From: QQUD01 sp039029915
GTDB taxonomy: Bacteria > Chloroflexota > Anaerolineae > Promineifilales > Promineifilaceae
DNA: 14,886 bases
Assembly: GCA_039029915.1 (NCBI GenBank)
Contig: JBCCFD010000165.1
Location: forward strand, 1 to 14,886
Reading direction: 5' to 3'
The position numbers and the translations under genes are program-made. This document shows positions 1 to 5,640 of the stretch, piece by piece. The notes below the pieces were generated by a model, which worked only from the letters and a program-made list of their open reading frames with translations, ran no database searches and was not told the origin of the DNA. Numbering within the stretch: the stretch's first letter is position 1; the number at the start of each line of letters is the position of its first letter.

Positions 1-125
1 CGAATGTGCAGCAGGCTGTCATAAATTAAGGGTAATCGAACCGTTGGCGCATACAGCCAAACGGCAAATAGAGAAACGAATCCAAAACTTAGTAAAAGAA
101 TTGGTTTTTGACGTTTAAAACCCAT
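1..125 (-). CDS. N-terminus of a membrane protein (truncated by window edge)
   Basis: The first 41 codons of a minus-strand gene start at the ATG at 123-125 and run off the window. The N-terminus is basic (MGFKRQK), followed by a hydrophobic helix at about residues 8-27, then APTVRLPLIYDSLLHI. A single N-terminal helix followed by an R-L-P-x-x-Y-D-S-L-L-H-I stretch is reminiscent of multi-spanning glycosyltransferase-39-like or other polytopic membrane proteins, but the fragment is too short to assign a family. No Shine-Dalgarno sequence precedes the ATG; a TATAAT box lies only 8 nt upstream, suggesting a leaderless mRNA. The kelch gene lies 47 bp upstream in the same orientation. Confidence 0.6.
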   Translation of the reverse strand, partial: MGFKRQKPILLLSFGFVSLFAVWLYAPTVRLPLIYDSLLHI

Positions 126-133
126 AGCGGGTG

Positions 134-139
134 ATTATA
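134..139 (-). promoter_or_regulatory. -10 box of a putative leaderless promoter
   Basis: TATAAT on the minus strand ends 8 nt before the ATG at 125, placing the expected start of transcription about 2 nt before the start codon. No good -35 is seen at 17 bp (CTTCTT). The position, together with the lack of a Shine-Dalgarno sequence, suggests a leaderless transcript. The call is inference from a single box. Confidence 0.4.
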
Positions 140-172
140 CAGGCAAAAAGGGAAGTAAGAAGAGAGAGAAAT

Positions 173-1267
173 TTATCGAATAGGTTGATATTTATACAGT
201 TGTCCCCGATTGCTAACATCCCCCGCAAGCCCTGAACCGCCAACGATATAGAGGTCTTGATTTTCAACGACGAAAGGGAATCCATGCAGCGGATTGGGTA
301 AACTAAATTCAGCAAGTTGCCAACGATTTGTCGCCGGATCAAATATTTCAACTGTATCAATAATATTGAGCGGTGATAAAAGCTCGCCGCCGCCTACAAC
401 AATTTGGCCCTCCCACACCGCAGCCCCAAAACCACTGCGAGGTTGGTTCATTGAGGGCGCTCGCCGCCACATGTCCATTTCAGGGGAATAAATCTCCACT
501 TGTTTCAATCCGGTTTGCCACCGTCCACCTAGAGCAAATATTTCCCCGTTCAACGTAACAGCTTGTAAATGCTCACGAGGTTGATTTAGCTCGGCTAAAG
601 ATGTCCAGCTATCTGCTTGTGGATCATACCGAAGCAAGGCATTGGAACCTCCGGCGCCCCCTACATAATAAATGAACTCACCCACTGTAACGGCCGTTCC
701 CGCCCAGCGATTTTCTGGCATAACAGATAACTCAGTCCAGCTATCCATCAAAGGGTCATACTTCAATACAGGCTGTTTTCTATCGGGAAAAAGATAAAGA
801 CTCCCATCAAATTCAGCCCACCCATAATGATTTACCGGAAATGGCACATCAGCTAAACGGCTCCATTGATCTGACCCGATATCATACACCTCAAAGGTTG
901 TTTCAAACTCCTTAACAAATCCATTTGCATATCCCCCAGGTGCATAAATTCGTCCATTCAAGACAATAGCTGACATTTCAGAGCGAGGTATGCTCATCTT
1001 TGCCAAAGATTGCCAAATTTCTGGGGCTGATGTTGGCGTCGGTTCTGATGTTGCCGTTGATGTTGGCTGTTGAGTTGGCGTGATGGGGGTTGAAGTAGCA
1101 ACTTGTTCAACGGTTGGCTCTACTGTGGGTACTGTTTCAGTTGGTGGTACGGTTTCTGTTGGGGGAGGGGCGGTTAAAACGGCCGTTTCAACCTCATTAT
1201 CTGCTTGAACGCCACAAGCAGATAAAACAAGTATCATAAACAAACCGCATAATCGTTTCAAAATCAT
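173..1267 (-). CDS. Kelch-repeat (beta-propeller) lipoprotein
   Basis: A secreted, lipid-anchored protein of 364 aa from the ATG at 1265-1267. A TTG two codons upstream (1271-1273) is possible, but neither start has a clear Shine-Dalgarno sequence. It begins with a lipoprotein signal peptide (MILKRLCGLFMILVLSAC) whose lipobox ends in LSAC, so Cys18 is the predicted lipidation site. A Thr/Pro/Val-rich low-complexity linker follows up to about residue 80, as in many surface lipoproteins. The rest consists of about six kelch repeats with the usual signature (hydrophobic-x-GG, then Y-D/F-D/Y-S-P plus W), for example YYVGGAGG, IFALGG, IVVGGG and LYIVGG. These predict a six-bladed propeller outside the membrane. 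Ligand and function cannot be inferred. Two ACGGCCGT octamers encode ETAV and GTAV. Stop is TAA. Confidence 0.85.
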   Translation of the reverse strand: MILKRLCGLFMILVLSACGVQADNEVETAVLTAPPPTETVPPTETVPTVEPTVEQVATSTPITPTQQPTSTATSEPTPTSAPEIWQSLAKMSIPRSEMSAIVLNGRIYAPGGYANGFVKEFETTFEVYDIGSDQWSRLADVPFPVNHYGWAEFDGSLYLFPDRKQPVLKYDPLMDSWTELSVMPENRWAGTAVTVGEFIYYVGGAGGSNALLRYDPQADSWTSLAELNQPREHLQAVTLNGEIFALGGRWQTGLKQVEIYSPEMDMWRRAPSMNQPRSGFGAAVWEGQIVVGGGELLSPLNIIDTVEIFDPATNRWQLAEFSLPNPLHGFPFVVENQDLYIVGGSGLAGDVSNRGQLYKYQPIR

Positions 1268-1354
1268 CTTCAATTATTCGTTATCATGACCGGCCTGCTT
1301 TGCTTAAAGCATGCCAAGAGGGGAATGAGTCGTTCAATCATTGAGTAAAAAGTA

Positions 1355-1380
1355 AAAAGTGACTTGTTAAAATCACTTTT
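1355..1380. other. Small inverted repeat in the intergenic region
   Basis: AAAAGTGA (1355-1362) and TCACTTTT (1373-1380) are perfect 8-bp arms around a 10-nt loop. It lies in the 450-bp gene-free stretch between the selenoprotein candidate and the kelch gene. On the minus strand it could end the transcript of the gene at 1726-2217, but there is no clean T-tract, so a terminator is only a possibility. Confidence 0.35.
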
Positions 1381-1414
1381 CACTTCTCATTTTATCACAT
1401 ATTGATTATTACTT

Positions 1415-1624
1415 TGTTACAAAAGTTCCTTTAATAATGTCATGTAGAGCGAGTTAAACCGACTAACACATCAATCAGTTAGAGAGTCAAGACATCTCTC
1501 CGATAGACTATTAAATAGAGTACACGTCTCTAACGATGAGATGTCTCGACTCAGCTTATGACCGAGACTGCTTTTATTTAGCCTCGCTCGACATGACACA
1601 AAAGTAAAGTTTATTTTTGTAACA
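1415..1624. repeat. Nested fold-back (MITE-like) palindromic element
   Basis: Three nested pairs of inverted arms share one axis. TGTTACAAAA at 1415-1424 pairs with its exact reverse complement at 1615-1624. GTCATGTAGAGCGAG at 1439-1453 pairs with 1583-1597 (14 of 15). GAGTCAAGACATCTC at 1484-1498 pairs with 1538-1552 (14 of 15). The whole 210 bp has no plausible ORF. The inner arms resemble the widespread dispersed bacterial repeat of the type GTCATGTCGAGC...GTCGAGACATCTC (recalled, not searched). A non-autonomous mobile element or structured RNA is the likely nature. No clear target-site duplication was found. Confidence 0.6.
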
Positions 1625-1631
1625 GTATAAT

Positions 1632-1718
1632 TATAGGACTTACGCAAATAGCGGTCACTGAGCCTGTCGAAGTGACTTTCTTAACCCTTCGACAGGCTCA
1701 GGGTGCGTAAGTCCTATA
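1632..1718. repeat. Palindromic repeat with two nested 15-bp perfect stems
   Basis: The outer arms TATAGGACTTACGCA (1632-1646) and their exact reverse complement (1704-1718) enclose the inner arms CTGAGCCTGTCGAAG (1658-1672) and their exact reverse complement (1687-1701), with a 14-nt loop. The inner motif is a very common dispersed palindrome in many bacterial genomes, and a degenerate half copy occurs at 10819-10836. The element lies 7 bp beyond the stop of the minus-strand gene at 1726 and could fold as that transcript's 3' end. It starts 8 bp after the fold-back element, so the two form one composite repeat block. Confidence 0.65.
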
Positions 1719-1725
1719 TTAGTTG

Positions 1726-2217
1726 CTAGGACTCCGGTAACCAATTCTCTATCTGGGCTGTGACACCAGCTTCGTTAAGCGGGCCAAACCAGCGGCCTAG
1801 CTCGTTTCCTTCAGCATCAATCAGCACATAGGTCGAGCGACCGCGGATAGCAAATTGTTCCATATAGGCTTGAGTTTCGGGATTATCGACATCGAGGACA
1901 AAAAAGTCGACTCGGTCAGAGAATGCAGCTTCTAACCCGTTCACGACGGGTTCATTTGCGCGTCAAGTCGTTCACCAAGAGGCGTACGCATTGAGAAATT
2001 GCGGCCTCCCTGTATTCCCAATGAGGGTTAAATCAAATGGATCATGAGCAACAGCGGCTGCTTCAACAACAACCTCTTCTTCCTCAACGACCGTTTCTTC
2101 AACAGCGGAAGAAACTTCGGGTTCTGCCTCAACCTCAACGGCCGTTTGTCCACCACATGCAGCGAGGGCAAATACGGCCGTTAAAACAATGAGACAAAAC
2201 GACAGTAATCGTTTCAT
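1726..2217 (-). CDS. Thioredoxin-fold lipoprotein with UxxU active site (candidate selenoprotein)
   Basis: Reading one frame through two in-frame TGA codons (1972-1974 and 1963-1965) gives 163 aa ending in TAG. Residues 1-21 are a lipoprotein signal with lipobox LAAC (Cys21 lipidated). Residues 26-56 are an acidic Glu/Val linker and 57-163 a TlpA/thioredoxin-like domain: PQFLNAYASW, then Sec82-Thr-Thr-Sec85, then RANEPVVNGLEAAF, later VDFFVLDVDNPE and TYVLIDAEGNELGRW. The TGAs sit exactly where the family has CxxC, with no frame change. A SECIS-like hairpin follows at 1934-1952. The domain is probably a periplasmic or cell-surface dithiol-type oxidoreductase. The residue before the conserved Thr is Ser (GRSTYVL) where the cis-Pro is normally found. 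The start has a strong GGAGG 6 nt upstream. Ordinary gene callers would report an 81-aa and a 72-aa fragment. A pseudogene is the alternative, but two nonsense changes only at the active-site cysteines is unlikely. selA/B/C/D are not in the window. Confidence 0.8.
1934..1952 (-). promoter_or_regulatory. Putative bacterial SECIS element
   Basis: On the mRNA, AACCCGU - loop CGUGA - ACGGGUU forms a perfect 7-bp stem with a 5-nt loop. The loop has G at its second position, as in bacterial SECIS elements, where a G in the first two loop bases is recognised by SelB. The loop begins 17 nt after the second UGA and 26 nt after the first, both inside the usual window of about 16-37 nt. One hairpin may therefore serve both UGA codons. 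It lies inside the coding sequence, as bacterial SECIS elements do. Confidence 0.7.
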
Positions 2218-2242
2218 AAAATGCCTCCATAATAATGTTCAA

Positions 2243-2283
2243 AACCCTAATGATCAAAAACGTTAGGTTTGATCATTAGGGTT
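2243..2283 (-). terminator. Strong hairpin, probable terminator of the molybdoenzyme gene
   Basis: Perfect 16-bp inverted arms (AACCCTAATGATCAAA at 2243-2258 and its reverse complement at 2268-2283) enclose a 9-nt loop, 62 bp past the stop of the minus-strand gene at 2345. On the minus strand TTTT follows, but the T-tract is short. It lies 26 bp upstream of the selenoprotein candidate's start codon, so it could also attenuate or separate expression of that gene. Confidence 0.55.
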
Positions 2284-2344
2284 AAAGGGGTTTTATTCGA
2301 TTTTAATCTCAATCTGAAAAATCAATCACTATTTCTCAGGAATT

Positions 2345-3970
2345 TTAAATATCAAAGCTGTGGATACCCGTGGCGCCATCAGGACGTTGAGTTTTGCGCG
2401 TTTCAATTTGAGCGGTCCCGTCGGCTTCTTGACAGCGAACCTCGAAGGTGTGTTCACCTTCTTGGAAAGCCCATTCATATCGCCAAACGACCCAAGTTGT
2501 TTCAGAAAGTGGTGTCCGGAGCTGTGCTTCTTGCCACTCGCCATCATCAACGCGAACTTCAACTTTTGAGATTTGGCGATCACCTGCCCAAGCTATGCCG
2601 CCGACGGGCACAATCGTTTGACCTAAACGAGTCTCAACGTCATCCAATGCAACGGTGTCAATAACAGAAGTGGTTTTAACTTGCGCTATCTCATCCCAGT
2701 TCCGCTCGACCCAATACCCTTGGCGATACTCATCAGTGACGGTCATGCCGGTAATCCATTTTGGTTGTTTCATGCCGTATAAATCAGGAATCCATATGCG
2801 GAGCGGGAAGCCGTGATCTTTTGGAATCGGTTGACCATCCCAATCATAAGCAAACATGATGCGTGCATCGTTATTGATAAGTTCAAGGTCAACAATTTCA
2901 TGGAAGCCGTCAGCAGACTCGATGTCTAAATATCGCGCCCCTTCTTGAACCCCCACACTCGCCAATAAATCTTGCGCACTTACGCCTGTCCACATCGTGG
3001 TGGAAATCAAGCCAGTTGCAATTCGCCCTGAGATACAAGATAAGGTAACAAACTGGTCTCGTGATGGGTAGTTGTTTCGAATATCTGTCAAAGTAAGATT
3101 CAGTGGATTATCGACCATACCCCCAATTGGCAATGTCCAATCTGCTTCTTCGATTAAGCTTGGTTCGGTGCGTAGGAAAACTTGATAATGGTCTGGAATG
3201 GGGGTGTATTCTGGTCGTGTGCCTGGTGCTGGAATAATCGCATCCCCATCGTTAGGGAAACTTGTAATGTTGGTACCTGCACTACCAGCATTACCCGCTG
3301 CCAATCTTTCAGCTTCTTCAGCTTGAGCTAACATACCACCTAGGCCACCAGAAACGGCCGTAATTGTTGCTGTGCTGGCCCCTAAGCGAATCAAAAATTG
3401 ACGGCGATTGAGCGTTTCTACAGAATTTTGAGGCGCTTCAGCAGCGACTTCTTCTTCCACACTGTCAGGTCCCAGCAGGCGTCGGGCTGCCCAGTTGACG
3501 CCAAATCCCCAGAGGGCAAATAGAACAATTAGCCACGGCAGGGCCAAAAAGAGTGGGGTACCACTCTGGCTAGCTGAGAGGTAAATACCAATCATTGGTA
3601 AGCCAAATACGGCCGTTAAAATCAACGCCCAGCGAGCTGATGGCTTCACATTCATAAAGCGGATAAGGACAAAGAACAACAAGCCAATAACGAGCCCAAC
3701 GCCAGCAAACATACCAACGGCCATGATTCGTTCGGCAATCTTCGCATTGGTCACTGCTTCAGCCCCGCCAAAGAATCTAAGCGTATCAATCATCAAATCA
3801 ATACCAAAGGTCAATAAATTACCTGGTGTGACAAAGGCAATCCAATCAAAAAAGTCAAACGGTAAGAAAGGCAAATCTGCTAATTGATCTGCGATATACA
3901 TGATGCCAATAAGCGGTGCCGTAAAAATTAACGAGACGACGAGTCCTAATAATGGATTTAATTTTTTCAT
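2345..3970 (-). CDS. Membrane-anchored sulfite-oxidase-family molybdopterin oxidoreductase
   Basis: A 541-aa protein. Residues 1-160 contain about five transmembrane helices (roughly 5-27, 44-63, 83-104, 113-132, 138-158). A twin-arginine-like motif RRQFLIRLGAS at 189-199 with a hydrophobic stretch follows, so the C-terminal half is probably exported by Tat or held outside by the membrane domain. Residues 255-425 are the oxidoreductase molybdopterin domain: LSCISGRIATGLISTTMWTG places the Mo-ligand Cys at 312, and HGFPLRIWIPDLYGMKQPKWI is the typical family core. Residues 435-541 match the Ig-like Mo-co dimerisation domain (VDDGEWQEA, WRYEWAFQEGEHTFEVR). The substrate is unknown; sulfite, other S- or N-oxides and methionine sulfoxide are all seen in the superfamily. 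GGAG 7 nt before the ATG supports the start. The thioredoxin-fold lipoprotein lies directly downstream and could be a redox partner (inference). Confidence 0.85.
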   Translation of the reverse strand: MKKLNPLLGLVVSLIFTAPLIGIMYIADQLADLPFLPFDFFDWIAFVTPGNLLTFGIDLMIDTLRFFGGAEAVTNAKIAERIMAVGMFAGVGLVIGLLFFVLIRFMNVKPSARWALILTAVFGLPMIGIYLSASQSGTPLFLALPWLIVLFALWGFGVNWAARRLLGPDSVEEEVAAEAPQNSVETLNRRQFLIRLGASTATITAVSGGLGGMLAQAEEAERLAAGNAGSAGTNITSFPNDGDAIIPAPGTRPEYTPIPDHYQVFLRTEPSLIEEADWTLPIGGMVDNPLNLTLTDIRNNYPSRDQFVTLSCISGRIATGLISTTMWTGVSAQDLLASVGVQEGARYLDIESADGFHEIVDLELINNDARIMFAYDWDGQPIPKDHGFPLRIWIPDLYGMKQPKWITGMTVTDEYRQGYWVERNWDEIAQVKTTSVIDTVALDDVETRLGQTIVPVGGIAWAGDRQISKVEVRVDDGEWQEAQLRTPLSETTWVVWRYEWAFQEGEHTFEVRCQEADGTAQIETRKTQRPDGATGIHSFDI

Positions 3971-4010
3971 AAGTTAACTCCAACAACCTCAAGTTTCTGT
4001 TTGTTAGTCA

Positions 4011-4045
4011 TAGGTGTACTTAAGTCCGTTGCTCAAGCACACCTA
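4011..4045 (-). terminator. Imperfect hairpin downstream of rpiA
   Basis: The arms TAGGTGTACTTA (4011-4022) and CAAGCACACCTA (4034-4045) pair over 12 positions with two weak pairs and an 11-nt loop. The hairpin lies between the rpiA stop (4119) and the molybdoenzyme start (3970) and may end the glycogen operon transcript. There is no marked T-tract, so an operator or leader structure for the downstream gene is equally possible. Confidence 0.35.
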
Positions 4046-4064
4046 GTAGAGAGGTTGAATACGT

Positions 4065-4105
4065 ACAAATATTACGTTGAAGAAATTACACAAATATTAC
4101 ATCGA
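4065..4105. promoter_or_regulatory. Direct repeat pair in the promoter region of the molybdoenzyme gene
   Basis: ACAAATATTACGTTGA (4065-4080) and ACAAATATTACATCGA (4090-4105) match at 14 of 16 positions and start 25 bp apart, between two minus-strand genes. The AT-rich sequence and regular placement suggest binding sites for a regulator or promoter elements of the gene starting at 3970. No regulator is identified. Confidence 0.35.
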
Positions 4106-4118
4106 GGTTGGGGGGTAA

Positions 4119-4814
4119 TTACAGAGACAGAACAGATAGGCCACTTTCTGAAGCAACGATAGCTTCTTGAGCCATCGATAAGAAAAGACCGTGCTCTACA
4201 ACCCCGGGGATATTAAGCATCTGTTGACTAATGGATACTGCATCTTCAATACCATTCTCAAATGTGCAATCAAATATCAAGTTTTGCTCATCAGTAATGA
4301 ACGGCGTATTTTCTTCTTTAAATCTCAAACTTACCTTAGCCCCTAACGATTCCAGGGCTTGCGAAACTGGCTGTTTCGCAAAAGGGATGACCTCCACAGG
4401 CACAGGAAATTTAGTGGCAATTCGACGAACGAGCTTAGAATCATCAGCCACAATAATCAGCCGTTTAGATGAGGCTGCCACAATTTTTTCACGAAGCAGC
4501 GCCCCACCAAACCCCTTGATTAAATCAAGCGCGGGGGTAATTTCATCGGCACCGTCGATCGTGATATCAACAGCAGGCGCTTGTTCTAAGGTAACGAGGG
4601 GAATGTCAAATTTTCGGGCTTCTTGGGCGGTTACTTCTGAGGTTGGGATAGCCACAATGTCGGTGAGGCCGCCACTTTGCCACAGACGGCCAATGGCGCG
4701 TGTGGCGTGAACGGCAGTACTGCCCGTTCCCAATCCCAACACCATTCCAGACCGAACCTGTGCAACCGCCTTTTCAGCCGCTTGTTTTTTTAATTCATCA
4801 ATTCTATCCGTCAC
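4119..4814 (-). CDS. rpiA: Ribose-5-phosphate isomerase A
   Basis: A 231-aa cytosolic enzyme interconverting ribose-5-phosphate and ribulose-5-phosphate in the pentose phosphate pathway; the length is normal for RpiA. Family motifs are present in order: MVLGLGTGSTA (about 25-35, phosphate loop), IPTSEVT, TIDGADEI (about 85-92, with the catalytic-site Asp residues), KGFGGALLREKIVA (about 100-113) and IIVADDSKLV. The start is a GTG (4812-4814), 3 nt after the TAA of the upstream cyclic-nucleotide-domain gene. AGAGG inside that gene's end serves as ribosome binding site at 8 nt. This supports translational coupling in an operon with the two genes upstream. The gene carries no ACGGCCGT octamer. 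Confidence 0.95.
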   Translation of the reverse strand: MTDRIDELKKQAAEKAVAQVRSGMVLGLGTGSTAVHATRAIGRLWQSGGLTDIVAIPTSEVTAQEARKFDIPLVTLEQAPAVDITIDGADEITPALDLIKGFGGALLREKIVAASSKRLIIVADDSKLVRRIATKFPVPVEVIPFAKQPVSQALESLGAKVSLRFKEENTPFITDEQNLIFDCTFENGIEDAVSISQQMLNIPGVVEHGLFLSMAQEAIVASESGLSVLSL

Positions 4815-4817
4815 TTT

Positions 4818-5630
4818 TTAGTCCTCTTCTTCCTCGAAAAGTTCAGGGGGAGGTAAAGTCAAGCGACCTGTGTCCATTAAGCGCTGGTTTGAAACCGTTT
4901 CGATTTCATACTGACTATCTGGGTTACTTTTCATCCAACCTACAAAGGTGTCTCGGTCAAAGACGATCAGTTTAACGGCCGTTTTGGCCCGAACCGTCGC
5001 AATTCGAGTCCCCCTCTCAAGAAGACCCACTTCGCCAAAATAATCCCCTGCTTCTAGTTCATCCATGAAAACTTCTTCCCCATCCCCATATTCAACAAAA
5101 ACTTCAACGGTGCCTTCGATAATGATGAAGAAACGATCGGCCACTTCCCCTTGTTGAACAATATTTCGACCGGGCATAAACATTTCCAAATGCTCCATAT
5201 GCTCAACATCAAAAAAGCCCGTTTTGATAGGAGGCAGTTCAACAGGAGGATAGCGTTCTTCTCGCGGAGGTTGAATCGTTTCGGGCGGCTTGGCAAGCCG
5301 GGTTAAAACAAGGTCTTTAATTTCTTGCTGTATTTCAGTTGAGCTATTAACCCAGCGAGCAAAGGTGCGCCGATCCATGCTCATCACGTTAACATCAGAC
5401 AGTGCCCGAACCGTGGCGTTCCGCGGATTACGAGTGATGAGCCCAATCTCGCCAAAATATTCACCCGCTTTCAAAATATTTAGAGCGCGTTCAGTTTGAT
5501 CTTCAAGCAGCTCAACAACTTCTACCCGCCCACTCGTAATGATATAAAATCGATCGGGGGCGTCCCCTTGCCGAATAATTGTCGTACCGGCGGGGAACTG
5601 CTCTGGACCAAAGGCGGGTTTTTGCGTCAT
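4818..5630 (-). CDS. Tandem cyclic-nucleotide-binding-domain protein
   Basis: A 270-aa soluble protein made almost only of two cNMP-binding (CAP_ED) domains, at about residues 10-105 and 145-245. Each has the phosphate-binding cassette: GEYFGEIGLITRNPRNATVRA (FGE 59-61, Arg70) and a second copy with FGE 198-200 and Arg209. No helix-turn-helix, transmembrane or kinase region is seen, so it is not a CRP-type repressor. Two fused domains recall the regulatory subunit of eukaryotic PKA, but no partner-inhibition motif is obvious. It sits 10 nt downstream of the debranching enzyme and 3 nt upstream of rpiA, suggesting it senses a nucleotide signal linked to glycogen or pentose metabolism (inference). 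AAGGA 7 nt before the ATG supports the start. Confidence 0.85.
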   Translation of the reverse strand: MTQKPAFGPEQFPAGTTIIRQGDAPDRFYIITSGRVEVVELLEDQTERALNILKAGEYFGEIGLITRNPRNATVRALSDVNVMSMDRRTFARWVNSSTEIQQEIKDLVLTRLAKPPETIQPPREERYPPVELPPIKTGFFDVEHMEHLEMFMPGRNIVQQGEVADRFFIIIEGTVEVFVEYGDGEEVFMDELEAGDYFGEVGLLERGTRIATVRAKTAVKLIVFDRDTFVGWMKSNPDSQYEIETVSNQRLMDTGRLTLPPPELFEEEED

Positions 5631-5640
5631 GGAATATTCC

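Noticed and set aside
1415..1718. CRISPR array or integron attachment site
   Set aside because: The repeats are inverted and nested around two axes, not direct repeats with spacers, and no cas or integrase gene is near.
1726..2217. Reading the thioredoxin gene as a pseudogene with two nonsense mutations or as two separate genes
   Set aside because: The frame is intact, the only two stops replace exactly the two CxxC cysteines, a SECIS-like hairpin follows, and the rest of the protein shows no decay. The downstream piece alone would start inside the fold.
1726..2217. Alternative genetic code with TGA as Trp or Gly
   Set aside because: No other gene has in-frame TGA and Trp is encoded by TGG throughout, including directly before the first TGA.
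2221..2255. Promoter TTGATC - 17 bp - TATTAT in front of the selenoprotein candidate
   Set aside because: Transcription would start at or after the GGAGG ribosome binding site, which would remove it from the mRNA; the -35 also lies in the hairpin arm.
2269..2664. 131-aa plus-strand ORF opposite the molybdoenzyme gene
   Set aside because: It is the antisense shadow of a clear conserved gene, with composition typical of non-coding frames and no domain.
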